DNA of 64,000 nt from Caballeronia sordidicola (GCF_000729995.1 NZ_JNFG01000012.1:113356-177355), one strand, 5' to 3'; counted from the first letter of the stretch, positions 44,622 through 54,859 are shown. Notes: generated by a model from the sequence alone, not told the origin. Numbers and translations are program-made.

Positions 44622-44774
44622 ATGAAGGCCGCTTTCTGGAAGCTGGATGTCACGCGGCATAGACGTCAACGTAACGGGCGTGTTCCGGTGCTCGAAGAAT
44701 GGATTTCGACGCTGCCGAAGCATGACCTATCGCCGCAACAATATATCGTGCATAGCTTCCTCGCTATGGGTTGA
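44622..44774 (+). CDS. Possible 50-residue protein before the urea transporter
   Basis: ATG frame giving MKAAFWKLDVTRHRRQRNGR then VPVLEEWISTLPKHDLSPQQ and a short end. It looks more protein-like than random, but I recognise no family, and it might be the tail of a deleted gene. A GGAGAG lies about 12 nt upstream. It ends before the preferred urea-transporter start. Confidence 0.3.
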   Translation: MKAAFWKLDVTRHRRQRNGRVPVLEEWISTLPKHDLSPQQYIVHSFLAMG

Positions 44775-44920
44775 AACTATTGACGGTGATAAGTTTCGCT
44801 AGCTTCGACATGATCGAGTCGGAGACAAGACGCATGAAATTCGAGCGGCGATTGATTGCCGGTCGGTTCATCTGCGTTGCGCTCACGATCGCCACGCGTG
44901 TCAAGCTGTCCTCGCTCACA

Positions 44921-45883
44921 ATGACAATTGCAATCAGAGTCGATACCGACGCTACCATCCAGATCCGCAGCTTCGCGCGGAGCATCGGCCAAATCGTGCT
45001 GCAGAGAAACGCAGCAACAGGCGGGATCCTTGTCCTCGCTTTATTGTGCTTCAGCCCCCGCCTTGCATGCGCATTGTTAATCGGCACGCTGACGGGCAAT
45101 GTGCTCGCGCATATCTTCGATGACCATGGTTCGCCGACAACGCTCAACGACTTGCATGGCTTCAATGGAGGGCTCGCGGCACTTGCTGCGTTTACCTTCA
45201 TCCATGACGATTCGCGCGCGAGTGCCGTCGCAATCCTCGCGGCCGTGTTAGCCACCGGTTTGTCGAACAGGCTCACGCGGGCGCTCAGCCGTTGGAATTT
45301 GCCGGCCTATTCGAGTCCCGCAGTGCTTGTGACATGGGCTTGGCTACCTTTATTCGCGGACCCATCCGTCCCAAATGCGACAGCGCGAGTGGTTGCCGCG
45401 GCAAACGCGGACAGCCTTGTCAGTGTACTTTTTAGCGTCGCCCCTGCATTCCTTCGGCCCGGCCTCCAAGATATTGTCGCAGGCCTGGCGCCGATCACTT
45501 TTGCCGCGGGGCCTGCTGCGGGGGCTTTGATTCTCGTCGGCCTCCTGGTGGCGAGGCCGTCACGCGCCGCATGGGCGCTCGGTGGTAGCGCGCTCGGACT
45601 TGCGCTATATACGTTTGTCGGCACATCCGCGGGCATGCTGCAGAGCGGTACATGCGGCTTCAATCCTGCGCTAGCGGCGCTCGCGACGTGCCGGTTCGGT
45701 GTCAAAGCGGCGCTTTCAGCCATTGGTTTGACCTTGCTGATCGAGCTCGCGGCGTCAGCGGTTGGCATACCCGCGATGACCGCGCCTTTCGTGCTGGCTT
45801 CGTGGGCTGTGCAGTTGCTCGAGCAGCGCTTCAATGCACGCGCCAACAACAAAGACTCCCATGTCGCTCACGCACAAAACTGA
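44921..45883 (+). CDS. Urea transporter (UT family)
   Basis: A 320-residue membrane protein with ten hydrophobic segments arranged as two repeats. Each carries a family pore motif: LHGFNGGLAALAAFTF in the first half and CGFNPALAALATCRFG in the second. UT channels pass urea passively through the inner membrane. The start at 44921 gives a family-length N-terminus (about 14 residues before SFARSIGQIVLQRNAATG), although the ribosome site is poor; the frame extends to a TTG at 44771. No urease or amidase gene is nearby. Confidence 0.85.
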   Translation: MTIAIRVDTDATIQIRSFARSIGQIVLQRNAATGGILVLALLCFSPRLACALLIGTLTGNVLAHIFDDHGSPTTLNDLHGFNGGLAALAAFTFIHDDSRASAVAILAAVLATGLSNRLTRALSRWNLPAYSSPAVLVTWAWLPLFADPSVPNATARVVAAANADSLVSVLFSVAPAFLRPGLQDIVAGLAPITFAAGPAAGALILVGLLVARPSRAAWALGGSALGLALYTFVGTSAGMLQSGTCGFNPALAALATCRFGVKAALSAIGLTLLIELAASAVGIPAMTAPFVLASWAVQLLEQRFNARANNKDSHVAHAQN

Positions 45884-46002
45884 TCGCCGCATCGCGTCAT
45901 CTGGATCCGGCGCTCCTGCGTAAGCTCCATCGAATCGATTTGTCGAACCGTCTCTTAGGCAACGAATGCCGAACGTCGCGCGACGCGACGTTGCCGGGTC
46001 GG

Positions 46003-46680
46003 CTAGAAATATTCCAAATGGATGTTTTGAGGGTATATCCATTGTCGCAAGTGAGCGGCGACGACGTCCATAAAAGCCGTCGGCCCGCAACAGTAGGCGT
46101 GGGTATTCGATGGAGCCGCTTCGACGGCATAGCCCACCGCACGGTCGGTTGCCTCAGGCGTGAGCCCATAGTGATAATTGACGTGTCCGCTGTGTTCCAT
46201 TTCGCTCAAGCGGTCCTGAAACGCAGCACACTCGGTCGATCGCGCGAAATAGTGCAAATCAAATGGGCGCTGATTAAACGCCAGCTCTTGAGCCATCGCT
46301 AGCAACGGTGTGATTCCAATACCTGCAGCGAACAGGAGCGCCTTCTGCGAAGAGTCGAACAACTGAAAATTGTTACGCGGTAGGCCAATGAACAGTTTGT
46401 CTCCTTCAAGAACGTCTCGATGAATAGTGGCTGACCCTCCCCGGGACCGGGTATCTTCCTTGATCCCCAGTACGTAGGCATCCGTGTCCGCCGGACCGTT
46501 GCAAAGCGAATACTGACGAACGACGCTTTCAGCACATTTGTGCTGAGGGATGTGCACGTCAATGTACGCGCCTGCCGCGAATGCGGGGAGCTTGACTTGT
46601 GCGTCCGCGACTAACTCCAGGCCGACAATGTCCTGTGCTACGGCCCATTTCCTCCGAACAACAACAGAAAGCGTATCCAT
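46003..46680 (-). pseudogene. Oxygenase reductase (VanB-like) lacking its ferredoxin domain
   Basis: A 225-residue protein with the FMN-binding barrel (RQYSLCNGPADTDAYVLGIK) and NAD-binding domain (AAGIGITPLLAMAQELAF; AYCCGPTAFMDVV) of vanillate/phthalate-type reductases, which are normally ~315 residues. It stops at NIHLEYF, exactly where the C-terminal plant-type [2Fe-2S] domain should start. No Cx4CxxC pattern is found in any frame downstream. Without it, electrons cannot reach an oxygenase, so the gene is probably a 3'-deleted remnant. No oxygenase component is nearby. Confidence 0.7.
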
Positions 46681-47366
46681 TTCGTGTTCCTAATCAATAA
46701 TTGTTAGCGATCGAGAATTAATAATTCATTTACATCCAGATCCAAAGAATTTTTGTAAATAACTCAGCGCACACGGTCGCTTCCGGGGCCGGATGGGAGC
46801 GCATGGGTCTAGTGAAGCGGGCGATCCGTTTAGGGACGAATCACAGCAAAGCAACGGGGAAATCGTACCGGGAAAGCACTGCCCGGACGGTCGGCAATCT
46901 GAGTGCGAATGTCGCTGGCGCCGCTTTAAATAGCGGTCGGAAGATACTCGTGAGCGATCGTGCTGTTCCTCAAATGTAGCGGTTTGTCACGCTCGGGGAT
47001 ATGGTGTCGCGACGAATTGCAGGTATACCGCAAATGCGATCTTGCTTGTCGGGCGGCGATTCCGCTTCTGCACAAGAGACGGCGGCAGCGCTAAAGATCG
47101 TTGAACATGTGGAGGAAGTGGAAAGCGGAAGGATCGGGAGTAGGGAATCTCGTGCGTATCTGCTCCAGTACCCCTATCCGAAGCTGATGACGTGGGTAGC
47201 GTTTGATAATCTCCGCCGCGAAGCGCCTCCACGAAAACCATGATTCAAAGTCATGCGAAAAAGTAATGCCTTTCTCTTAAAAAGGCAATATTCACGATGT
47301 GTGCGCGATTGGATAATCATGCAACGGATTAAGCGCTCACTCACTGGATTTTCAGGAGGCATTTGC
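46681..47366. other. 686-bp region upstream of the benzoylformate decarboxylase gene
   Basis: AT-rich promoter-like sequence near 46700-46760. A plus frame at 47001-47243 has some protein-like character (ALKIVEHVEEVESGRIGSRE) but no recognised family and a weak start; it may be a relic. Nothing else is evident. Confidence 0.35.
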
Positions 47367-48986
47367 ATGACAGGCAGCACCCCACAGCAAGCTGGTTCAA
47401 GTCGCGATCAACGCGCGCGCATTTCGGTCCGCGACGCCGTGATCGATTTCATGCGACGCGTGGGAATGACGTCGGTATTTGCGAACCCGGGGTCGACCGA
47501 GTTGCCGATGTTCCGCGATTTTCCGGCCGATTTCCGCTACGTACTTGGGCTTCAGGAAGCCGTTGTGGTCGGAATGGCCGACGGTTATGCGCAGGCAACG
47601 GGTAATGCATCGCTGGTGAACCTGCATTCGGCAGCGGGTGTCGGCAACGCGATGGGCAATATTTTTACGGCATTTCGTAACCGGTCACCGATTGTCGTGA
47701 CCGCCGGACAACAGGCCCGTTCGATCCTTCCATTCGACCCCTTCCTGGCGTCGACGCAAGCAACCGAGTTACCCAAGCCTTACGTGAAATGGAGTATTGA
47801 ACCGGCGCGCGCTGCCGACGTTCCGCTGGCAATCGCGCGCGCTTATCACATCGCCATGCAGGAGCCGCGTGGACCAGTGTTCGTTTCTATTCCTGCTGAT
47901 GATTGGGATCAACCGGCGGACTACGTGCCGGTGAGCGACGTCAGCACGGTGACGCGGCCCGATCCTGTCATGCTGGCGCGCATGGGTGACGCGCTCGATC
48001 AATGCGCTCGGCCTGCGTTTGTCGTCGGTGGCGGCGTGGACCGCGCGGGCGCGGTGGACGAAGTGGTGCGCCTCGCCGAACGTCATCAGGCACGCGTTTT
48101 TGTGGCGCCCATGTCGGGACGCTGCAGCTTTCCTGAGGATCATCGGCTGTTCGCCGGTTTCCTTCCCGCCATGCGCGAGAAGATCGTCGAGATATTGGAC
48201 GGCCATGATCTCATCTGCGTGCTCGGTGCTCCCGCGTTCACCTACCACGTGGAAGGCAATGGTCCGCACGTCCCCCCGGGCGCGCAACTATTCCAGCTTA
48301 TCGATGACCCCGGTGTGGCCGCCTGGACCCCGACCGGCACGGCGACGGTCGGGAACATCCGGCTGGGCGTCACGGACTTGCTGGCGCGGCCCGCGCCCAG
48401 GGCACGTCCGCTGCCGCCAGTTCGCCGCGCGCCTCCACGCGCCGAGGCTTCATCACTGATGTCGGTGGCATTCGTGCTGCAAACGCTTGCCGAAATACGC
48501 AACCCGGCCGATGTCGTGGTTGAAGAAGCGCCGAGTGCCCGGCCGGTCATGCAGGACTATCTGCCGTTCACCCGCAGCGGCACGTTCCTGACCATGGAGA
48601 GCGGTGGCCTTGGATACGGCATGCCTGCGGCAGTGGGTGTGGCCCTCGCCAAGCCGGGTACCCGGGTAATCGCGCTGATTGGCGATGGTTCCAGCATGTA
48701 CTCGATCCAGGCTATATGGAGTGCGGTTCAGCTTGATCTGCCTATTACATTCGTCATCCTTAACAACTCACGATACGCGGCATTGCAGGATTTTGCGCCG
48801 GTGTTTGGCTTTGCACCGACCGATCCGGTACAGGGAACCGACCTCCCGGGTTTGGATTTCGTGATGCTTGCTGCCGGCATGGGATGTCGTGGCGCGGCGG
48901 TCAGGGAGGCCGCGCGCTTGAAAGACGTATTGAACGAAGCTTTGCACACCGCCGGGCCGATGCTGGTAGAAACCATCGTGGCTTAG
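47367..48986 (+). CDS. mdlC: Benzoylformate decarboxylase
   Basis: A 539-residue ThDP-dependent enzyme that converts benzoylformate to benzaldehyde and CO2. The catalytic residues known from the Pseudomonas enzyme are in place: Ser in ANPGSTELPMF, Glu in GLQEAVVVGMADGYAQA, His in VNLHSAAGVGNAMG and His in APAFTYHVEG. The ThDP/Mg motif reads GDGSSMYSIQAIWSAVQ...ILNN. An acetolactate-synthase-like enzyme acting on another 2-oxo acid is the alternative. The start at 47367 has AGGAGG upstream; an in-frame extension to 47253 is unlikely. It is followed 52 bp later by the aldehyde dehydrogenase gene. Confidence 0.88.
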   Translation: MTGSTPQQAGSSRDQRARISVRDAVIDFMRRVGMTSVFANPGSTELPMFRDFPADFRYVLGLQEAVVVGMADGYAQATGNASLVNLHSAAGVGNAMGNIFTAFRNRSPIVVTAGQQARSILPFDPFLASTQATELPKPYVKWSIEPARAADVPLAIARAYHIAMQEPRGPVFVSIPADDWDQPADYVPVSDVSTVTRPDPVMLARMGDALDQCARPAFVVGGGVDRAGAVDEVVRLAERHQARVFVAPMSGRCSFPEDHRLFAGFLPAMREKIVEILDGHDLICVLGAPAFTYHVEGNGPHVPPGAQLFQLIDDPGVAAWTPTGTATVGNIRLGVTDLLARPAPRARPLPPVRRAPPRAEASSLMSVAFVLQTLAEIRNPADVVVEEAPSARPVMQDYLPFTRSGTFLTMESGGLGYGMPAAVGVALAKPGTRVIALIGDGSSMYSIQAIWSAVQLDLPITFVILNNSRYAALQDFAPVFGFAPTDPVQGTDLPGLDFVMLAAGMGCRGAAVREAARLKDVLNEALHTAGPMLVETIVA

Positions 48987-49038
48987 CGCGCGTGGTGCAA
49001 CGACCACGGCTTACATAAAAATTATCAGGAGACAGACG

Positions 49039-50490
49039 ATGAAAACCATTGCCATGTTGATCAACGGCGAAGCAGTCCAGGCAGCTAACGGCGCGACCTT
49101 CGAGCGCAGGAATCCACTGGATGGCGAGGTCGCCACGCGTGCACCGGCCGCATCAGTGGCCGACGCGCTCGCCGCGGTCGATGCCGCCGCGAGTGCGTTC
49201 CCCGCGTGGTCCGCTACAGGGCCGGGCGAGCGACGCGCACTGTTGATGCGTGCCGCGCAAGTCATCGAAGAAAAGCACGCCGCCTTTGTGTCCGCCATGG
49301 CGGTAGAAACCGGGGCGTCGGCTATCTGGTCCGGGTTCAACGTGCATCTGGCTTCGTCCGGACTCATGGAGGCAGCAGCGCTTACCACGCAAATTGCTGG
49401 CGAAATCATTCCATCCGATGTACCTGGCAGCCTTGCAATGGGCGTGCGCCAAGCGGCCGGTGTCGTGCTCGGGATCGCGCCGTGGAACGCGCCGGTGATC
49501 CTGGCGGTTCGTGCTATCGCGCTGCCGCTCGCGTGCGGCAACACGGTCGTCCTTAAAGGGTCCGAGATATGTCCGGCAACGCATGGCCTGATCATTGATG
49601 CCTTGCAGGAAGCAGGATTGCCCGCGGGCGTAGTGAACTTCGTGACAAACGCACCAGCGGACGCCGGCCCGATCGTTGAAGCGATGATTGCTCATCCCAA
49701 GGTGCGGCGCGTCAACTTCACGGGTTCGACCCGGGTCGGCAAGGTCATTGCTGCAAGCTGCGCGAAGTACCTCAAACCAGCGGTCCTGGAGCTTGGCGGC
49801 AAGGCGCCGCTGCTCGTGCTGGACGATGCCGATCTTGACGCCGCAGTCAATGCGGCCGTGTTCGGTGCGTTCGCCAACTCGGGACAAATTTGCATGTCGA
49901 CGGAACGTATCGTGGTGGATCGCAAGGTGGCCGACGCGTTCGTCACCCGGTTCGCCGCCCGGGCGGTCGAACTGCCGTTGGGCGATCCGCGCAACGGACC
50001 GGTCGTGCTTGGCTCGGTTGTCGACATGACTACCGTCGCGCGATGCAATGCGTTGATCGACGATGCGCTCGCGAAAGGCGCAAAGCTCGCGTGCGGCGGC
50101 AAGGCCGACAGCACACTGATGCCGGCCACACTACTGGACCACGTCAGCGCCGACATGCGGATCTACCACGAGGAATCGTTTGGACCAGTCAAAGCGATCG
50201 TGCGCGTGGACGGCGACGAGCAGGCCATAGCCTGCGCCAACGACAACGAATTCGGTTTGTCTTCAGCGGTGTTCAGCGGGGACATCGCGCGCGCGATGAA
50301 TGTTGCCAGGCGCATTGAGTCGGGCATCTGTCACATCAACGGCCCGACGGTGCACGACGAGGCCCAGATGCCTTTTGGTGGCGTCAAGGGCAGCGGATTC
50401 GGTCACTTTGGCGGCAAGGCCGGCATCGCGGAATTCACCGATCTGCGCTGGATCACTGTGCAAACCACGCCTCGTCACTATCCGTTCTGA
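49039..50490 (+). CDS. Benzaldehyde-type NAD(P)+ aldehyde dehydrogenase
   Basis: A 483-residue ALDH: cofactor segment GIAPWNAPVILAVRAIALPL, FTGSTRVGKVIA, catalytic Glu in LELGGKAPLLVLDDAD and nucleophile Cys in NSGQICMSTERIVVD. It is close to the vanillin/salicylaldehyde/benzaldehyde dehydrogenase group. Coupled with the decarboxylase upstream, the natural substrate is benzaldehyde or a ring-substituted form, giving a benzoate. AGGAGACAG precedes the ATG; the same string stands before the MFS gene downstream. Confidence 0.88.
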   Translation: MKTIAMLINGEAVQAANGATFERRNPLDGEVATRAPAASVADALAAVDAAASAFPAWSATGPGERRALLMRAAQVIEEKHAAFVSAMAVETGASAIWSGFNVHLASSGLMEAAALTTQIAGEIIPSDVPGSLAMGVRQAAGVVLGIAPWNAPVILAVRAIALPLACGNTVVLKGSEICPATHGLIIDALQEAGLPAGVVNFVTNAPADAGPIVEAMIAHPKVRRVNFTGSTRVGKVIAASCAKYLKPAVLELGGKAPLLVLDDADLDAAVNAAVFGAFANSGQICMSTERIVVDRKVADAFVTRFAARAVELPLGDPRNGPVVLGSVVDMTTVARCNALIDDALAKGAKLACGGKADSTLMPATLLDHVSADMRIYHEESFGPVKAIVRVDGDEQAIACANDNEFGLSSAVFSGDIARAMNVARRIESGICHINGPTVHDEAQMPFGGVKGSGFGHFGGKAGIAEFTDLRWITVQTTPRHYPF

Positions 50491-50739
50491 TGAGGGACGC
50501 GTGGCGCGTACGGCCGCGTCGTCCACCGACGGTAAAGATCGTTAAGCGATCCTCATAAAAATTATCGAAAACAAGCGAGGGCGGATACCCCCGCTAGTGG
50601 AAAGTCGACAAGGTCATGCAAGAAGGTCATGACTTTTACGCTAATTGGCAATATCAAAAGAGCGAACCTCGCTCACATAATTCGCTCAAGAAAATAAAGA
50701 TGTGCGGGTCGAACCTGCGCAAAAACAGGAGACAGTCAT

Positions 50740-52143
50740 ATGCCCAGCTACGTACCTCCCGCTGTGTTCGCCGGAACCGCGCAGTCGGAACATGATCAGA
50801 CGATGAAGCTGGAGGGCACGAGCAAGACAGTGGACATTGGGCGCGTGCTGGACGACGGTCCATTCACCACGTTCCAGAAGCTCATTGTCCTGCTGGCAGC
50901 GCTCTCCATCATTGTCGATGGTTTCGACAGCCAATTGATCGGCTTCGCCATCCCCGTGCTGATCAAGGAGTGGGGTATAGCTCGCAACGCCTTTGCGCCG
51001 GTGGTTGCGGCAGGACTGATCGGCATGGGAATAGGCAGCGCCTGCGCCGGTTTGTTCGCGGATCGTTTCGGCCGGCGCTGGGCCGTGATCGGCAGTGTGC
51101 TGGTATTTGGCGTCGCGACCTGCGCGATCAGCGTTGCCCCGAACCTTGCGATGATTGCCGCACTGCGGTTCATCGCCGGGCTGGGAATAGGGGGAGCGTT
51201 GCCGACCTCTACCACGTTGACGGCGGAATATACGCCCGCGCGAGTGCGCACCATAGCGGTCACGGTCACGATCCTTTGCGTGCCGCTGGGAGGCATGGTG
51301 GCGGGATTGTTCGCCAGCGTGATCCTGCCGTCCTATGGGTGGCGCGCGTTGTTCCTGACGGGCGGCGTGCTGCCGCTGATGCTGGCGGTATTACTGCTGT
51401 TCGCGCTGCCTGAGTCCCCACGCTTCTTGTCGCGTCGCCCGCACCGCTGGGCCGAATTGGCGGCGCTTTTGGGCCGCATGTCGCGCCCGGTCGCGAAAGA
51501 TGCGAGCTTCACCGACACCCGCGAGCGCGATTCAGAGAAGCACGTAGGTTTCACCGCGCTTTTCAAGGACGGCCGCGCGTTGGACACCGTAGCGATCTGG
51601 TGCGCATTCTTCATGTGTTTGCTGGCTGTCTACGCCGCGTTCAGCTGGCTGCCGACCATGCTGGCCAACGAGGGTTTGTCGATGCAGTTTGCCGGCTACG
51701 GGCTGACGGCCTATAACCTTGGCGGTGCGATCGGGGCGTTGGCGTGTGCGGTCACCATCGCACGATTCGGTTCACGCTGGCCGTTGATCATTTGTTGTTC
51801 TGGCGCTGCTGCCAGCGCGTGGCTGCTGCTGACAGTGGATGTCTCCCGGCATGTGAGCGTGCTGATGTTCGGACTTTTTACACACGGCCTGTTCGTGAAT
51901 GCTGTGCAGTCCACCATGTATGCGCTTTGCGCCTATGTCTACCCGACGGGAGTGCGTGCGACCGGAACAGCGTCGGCGTTGGCATTCGGACGGATAGGCG
52001 CCATTGTCAGCGCGTTCGCCGGAGCCGCGGTGATTACCGCGGGCGGCGCGTCGTCATACCTGGTGATGCTGGGCGCGGCAATGACCGTGGTGATGATCGC
52101 GCTTGCGCTCGTGCGTCGACATATACCCAGTACGATCCGATAG
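50740..52143 (+). CDS. AAHS-family MFS transporter
   Basis: A 467-residue 12-TM carrier with a ~50-residue cytosolic N-terminus. The TM1 motif IIVDGFDSQLIGFAIPVL carries the Asp typical of aromatic-acid symporters. Motif A is FADRFGRRWAVIG and TM4 reads RFIAGLGIGGALPTSTTLTA. Probable uptake of the aromatic acid (mandelate, benzoylformate or a benzoate) consumed by the two enzymes encoded upstream. AGGAG stands about 7 nt before the ATG. A 13-bp string, CATAAAAATTATC, occurs both at about 49014 and about 50550. Confidence 0.88.
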   Translation: MPSYVPPAVFAGTAQSEHDQTMKLEGTSKTVDIGRVLDDGPFTTFQKLIVLLAALSIIVDGFDSQLIGFAIPVLIKEWGIARNAFAPVVAAGLIGMGIGSACAGLFADRFGRRWAVIGSVLVFGVATCAISVAPNLAMIAALRFIAGLGIGGALPTSTTLTAEYTPARVRTIAVTVTILCVPLGGMVAGLFASVILPSYGWRALFLTGGVLPLMLAVLLLFALPESPRFLSRRPHRWAELAALLGRMSRPVAKDASFTDTRERDSEKHVGFTALFKDGRALDTVAIWCAFFMCLLAVYAAFSWLPTMLANEGLSMQFAGYGLTAYNLGGAIGALACAVTIARFGSRWPLIICCSGAAASAWLLLTVDVSRHVSVLMFGLFTHGLFVNAVQSTMYALCAYVYPTGVRATGTASALAFGRIGAIVSAFAGAAVITAGGASSYLVMLGAAMTVVMIALALVRRHIPSTIR

Positions 52144-52364
52144 AACGCTGGACATACTTGCATCAAATCTTCTAATGCGTCGTTCAAGCGGAATTCGAAT
52201 TTCTTGAAATATTAATAAATTAGCATACCTATTAAATATTGATGCGGGGCCAAAAACAAAACGATTAAAACCAGGAGGGTCGAGTGCGCAACACGCTTGA
52301 CTGCCATCGGGACAAGAAATTTTCAACCTGCATTCCAAAGCGCAGGTAAGGGGAAACGGAGACC

Positions 52365-53504
52365 ATGAAATACAAAATAGCATTGTTGGGCGCACTGCTC
52401 TCGATCAACGCGGCGCCATCTTTTGCGCAGAGCAATGTGACGCTTTACGGAATTATCGACACGGGCGTCGAGTTTGTAACGCATGCCGATGCATCGGGCA
52501 ACAGCGTGGTACGGATGCCGGGCGTGACGGGTGAACTGCCATCGCGATGGGGCATACGCGGCAACGAGGATCTCGGCGGCGGCTGGTCGACCATCTTCAC
52601 GTTGGAAAGCGGCTTCAATACCAAAGCCGGAACGCTGAACCAGGGAGGCCGCCTTTTCGGCCGGCAAGCGTTGGTCGGCTTGACGGGGCCGTATGGCAGC
52701 CTGACGTTCGGGCGCCAGTACACCATGACGTACTGGGCCATCCTCGACTCTGATCTGCTCGGGCCGGACATCTATGGCGGCACGGGTTCCTTCGACCAAT
52801 ATTTGCCCAGCGCGCGCAGCGACAACACGATTGCGTACAAGGGATCCTTCGACGGCCTGACCGCGGGTGCGACCTATTCCTTCGGCCGTGATTCGGCTGG
52901 TACCGGGAATTCACCGGGGCAGGGCACGTGTGTCGGCTCGGTCCCGGGCAGCCCTCAAACCTGTCGCGAATGGTCGGCCATGCTGCGTTATGACTGGAAG
53001 GGATTCGGCGCTGCCGCAGCCTACGACGAACAACGCGGCGGCCCGGGCGCATCGGCGAACCTGTTCGACGGCACCCCACCATTCGCGTTGACCAATCCGG
53101 GCGACAAAGATATCCGCATGCAGTTGAACGGCTACGGAGCGATCGGAAAACTGAAGATCGGGGGCGGCTGGCTTGGGCGAAGGGTGGAGACCGTTTCGGC
53201 CGCCACGCCCAACGTGAACTCGGATCAGTTCTATCTGACGGCCGCGTATCCGGTTACGCCCGCGTTCGTGGTGGACGGCGGTGTCTACCGGATCGTCAAC
53301 CGGCAGGACGACACACGCGGCACGATCGAGGTGCTGCGCACGACCTATTTCCTGTCGAAGAGTACGGCTGTGTATTTGCAGGGGGCGTATCTGGCGAACA
53401 GCGCGAAAGCCGCCTACACGGTGAGTCAGGGTGGTGGCGGCACGACGCCTGCTGCAGGCGCTGGGCAACTCGGTGTAATGGCCGGATTGCGGCACAGTTT
53501 CTAG
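52365..53504 (+). CDS. Gram-negative general porin
   Basis: A 379-residue trimeric-type porin. It has a signal peptide ending PSFAQ, first strand SNVTLYGIIDTGVEFV, loop/strand SRWGIRGNEDLGGGWSTIF, GRLFGRQALVGL and FGRQYTMTYW, and it ends in the outer-membrane signal GVMAGLRHSF with terminal Phe. It allows small solutes through the outer membrane. Its place after the catabolic carrier suggests it admits the same aromatic acid. The 221-bp gap upstream probably has its own promoter. Confidence 0.92.
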   Translation: MKYKIALLGALLSINAAPSFAQSNVTLYGIIDTGVEFVTHADASGNSVVRMPGVTGELPSRWGIRGNEDLGGGWSTIFTLESGFNTKAGTLNQGGRLFGRQALVGLTGPYGSLTFGRQYTMTYWAILDSDLLGPDIYGGTGSFDQYLPSARSDNTIAYKGSFDGLTAGATYSFGRDSAGTGNSPGQGTCVGSVPGSPQTCREWSAMLRYDWKGFGAAAAYDEQRGGPGASANLFDGTPPFALTNPGDKDIRMQLNGYGAIGKLKIGGGWLGRRVETVSAATPNVNSDQFYLTAAYPVTPAFVVDGGVYRIVNRQDDTRGTIEVLRTTYFLSKSTAVYLQGAYLANSAKAAYTVSQGGGGTTPAAGAGQLGVMAGLRHSF

Positions 53505-53722
53505 TTGCCCGAGCTCTCGCTCGCTACCTGGTCTGCGTCTGAGCGGTTGCGCGTGTCCGATGACAAAGACGCCAACGTCCTGGGGCCGGTTAATTACTGG
53601 CCCTATCCACGAGAAGGCTTTATTTTCCCGAAAATCCGCCATTTCGCATTAATTTTCCATTTTTTTAACGTGCACCATAAGGCGGCCAGGCGCGCTGGGG
53701 CACGCGGCGAACCCAATGAACG

Positions 53723-54859
53723 ATGACAATAGTTGCAAGAAGGCCAGTCATTCCCGCGCTAACCGGCGTTCGCTTCCTGGCAGCGTTGAGCGTTGCGCTC
53801 TACCACCTTTCGCCTGATGTCGCCGCGTCGTTAGGGATTTCGCCATTTTATTTCTATGAGAATTCGGGCGACCCCGTCGAGCTGTTCTTCATTCTTTCGG
53901 GGTTTATCCTCACCTACACGCATCCGGAAATGGGCGGCGCTGAGGCGCCTGCCGTACGACAGTTCTATTTTTCCCGGTTTGCTAAAATCTACCCGATCTA
54001 TTTGTTGGGCTGGATCGTATTTGCCCCGCTGGTGTATTCGAACCTTGCTTCCTTGCACGGACACTCGGCCGGTTTATATGCGCGGCTCGCGTTTTACGGG
54101 GTGATTTCCCTGACGCTGTTACAAGCCTGGACGCCGGCCACCGCGAACGCCTGGAATACCCCGGGATGGTCGCTCTCTGCGGAAGCGGTCTTCTACGCGT
54201 CGTTTCCCTTCCTGTTTGCTTTCCTGAAAAATCGCAGCGTTGGCGTGCTGTTGAGTTTGATCGGTGCGTGCTGGTTATTTTCCGTGATCCCCACGTTGAC
54301 GCTTTCGTTCCTGCCAGCGTCATTAGGACAGGCGTACTGGCTGCGAGAACTGGTCAACTTTATGCCGGTGCTTCGGATAGGCGAGTTTATCGCCGGGATA
54401 TGCATGGCGCGTCTTTATCTAAGCCAGGGCGTGGCTAAAGCATTGGTCTTCGATGTAGCTGCTTTCGCAGCTTTGGCTGCCGCAGTTGCGGTCATCGTGT
54501 TTGCGAATCACGTATTGGCTAAGGCGTTGCTGTTCCCCGCCTTTATCCTGCTTCTTTACTGTCTGGCACGCGCGAAAGGATTGCTAAGCGACTGGCTTGG
54601 GAGCAAGCCCATGGTCCTGCTAGGGGAAGCGAGTTTCGCGTTCTACATCCTGCACGTGCCGCTTTTCCGGTACGCAAAGATGCTGTTCCCGAGCGTCGCC
54701 ACGGCTCCCGTGCCATTCATGGGGTTTTTACTTGTGCTAACGGCCGTGTCGATTTTCAGCTTCCTGTCGATTGAAAAGCCCTTATGCGCGTACCTTCGCA
54801 CAGCCTATAAGCGCTCGCGTTCACCGCGTGCGATCCGGCAACCTGAGCACGCGCACTAG
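53723..54859 (+). CDS. OafA/YrhL-type membrane acyltransferase
   Basis: A 378-residue acyltransferase-3 protein with about ten TM helices. Visible are IPALTGVRFLAALSVALYHL with the conserved His after TM1, VELFFILSGFILTYTH, FYFSRFAKIYPIYLLGW (R-x-x-R-I-x-P-like) and GWSLSAEAVFY with the Glu. Such proteins O-acylate surface polysaccharides, lipid A sugars or secondary metabolites. No glycan-synthesis gene is close, so the acceptor is unknown. Convergent with the nucleoside hydrolase gene, 49 bp apart. The 218-bp gap upstream shows nothing clear. Confidence 0.9.
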   Translation: MTIVARRPVIPALTGVRFLAALSVALYHLSPDVAASLGISPFYFYENSGDPVELFFILSGFILTYTHPEMGGAEAPAVRQFYFSRFAKIYPIYLLGWIVFAPLVYSNLASLHGHSAGLYARLAFYGVISLTLLQAWTPATANAWNTPGWSLSAEAVFYASFPFLFAFLKNRSVGVLLSLIGACWLFSVIPTLTLSFLPASLGQAYWLRELVNFMPVLRIGEFIAGICMARLYLSQGVAKALVFDVAAFAALAAAVAVIVFANHVLAKALLFPAFILLLYCLARAKGLLSDWLGSKPMVLLGEASFAFYILHVPLFRYAKMLFPSVATAPVPFMGFLLVLTAVSIFSFLSIEKPLCAYLRTAYKRSRSPRAIRQPEHAH

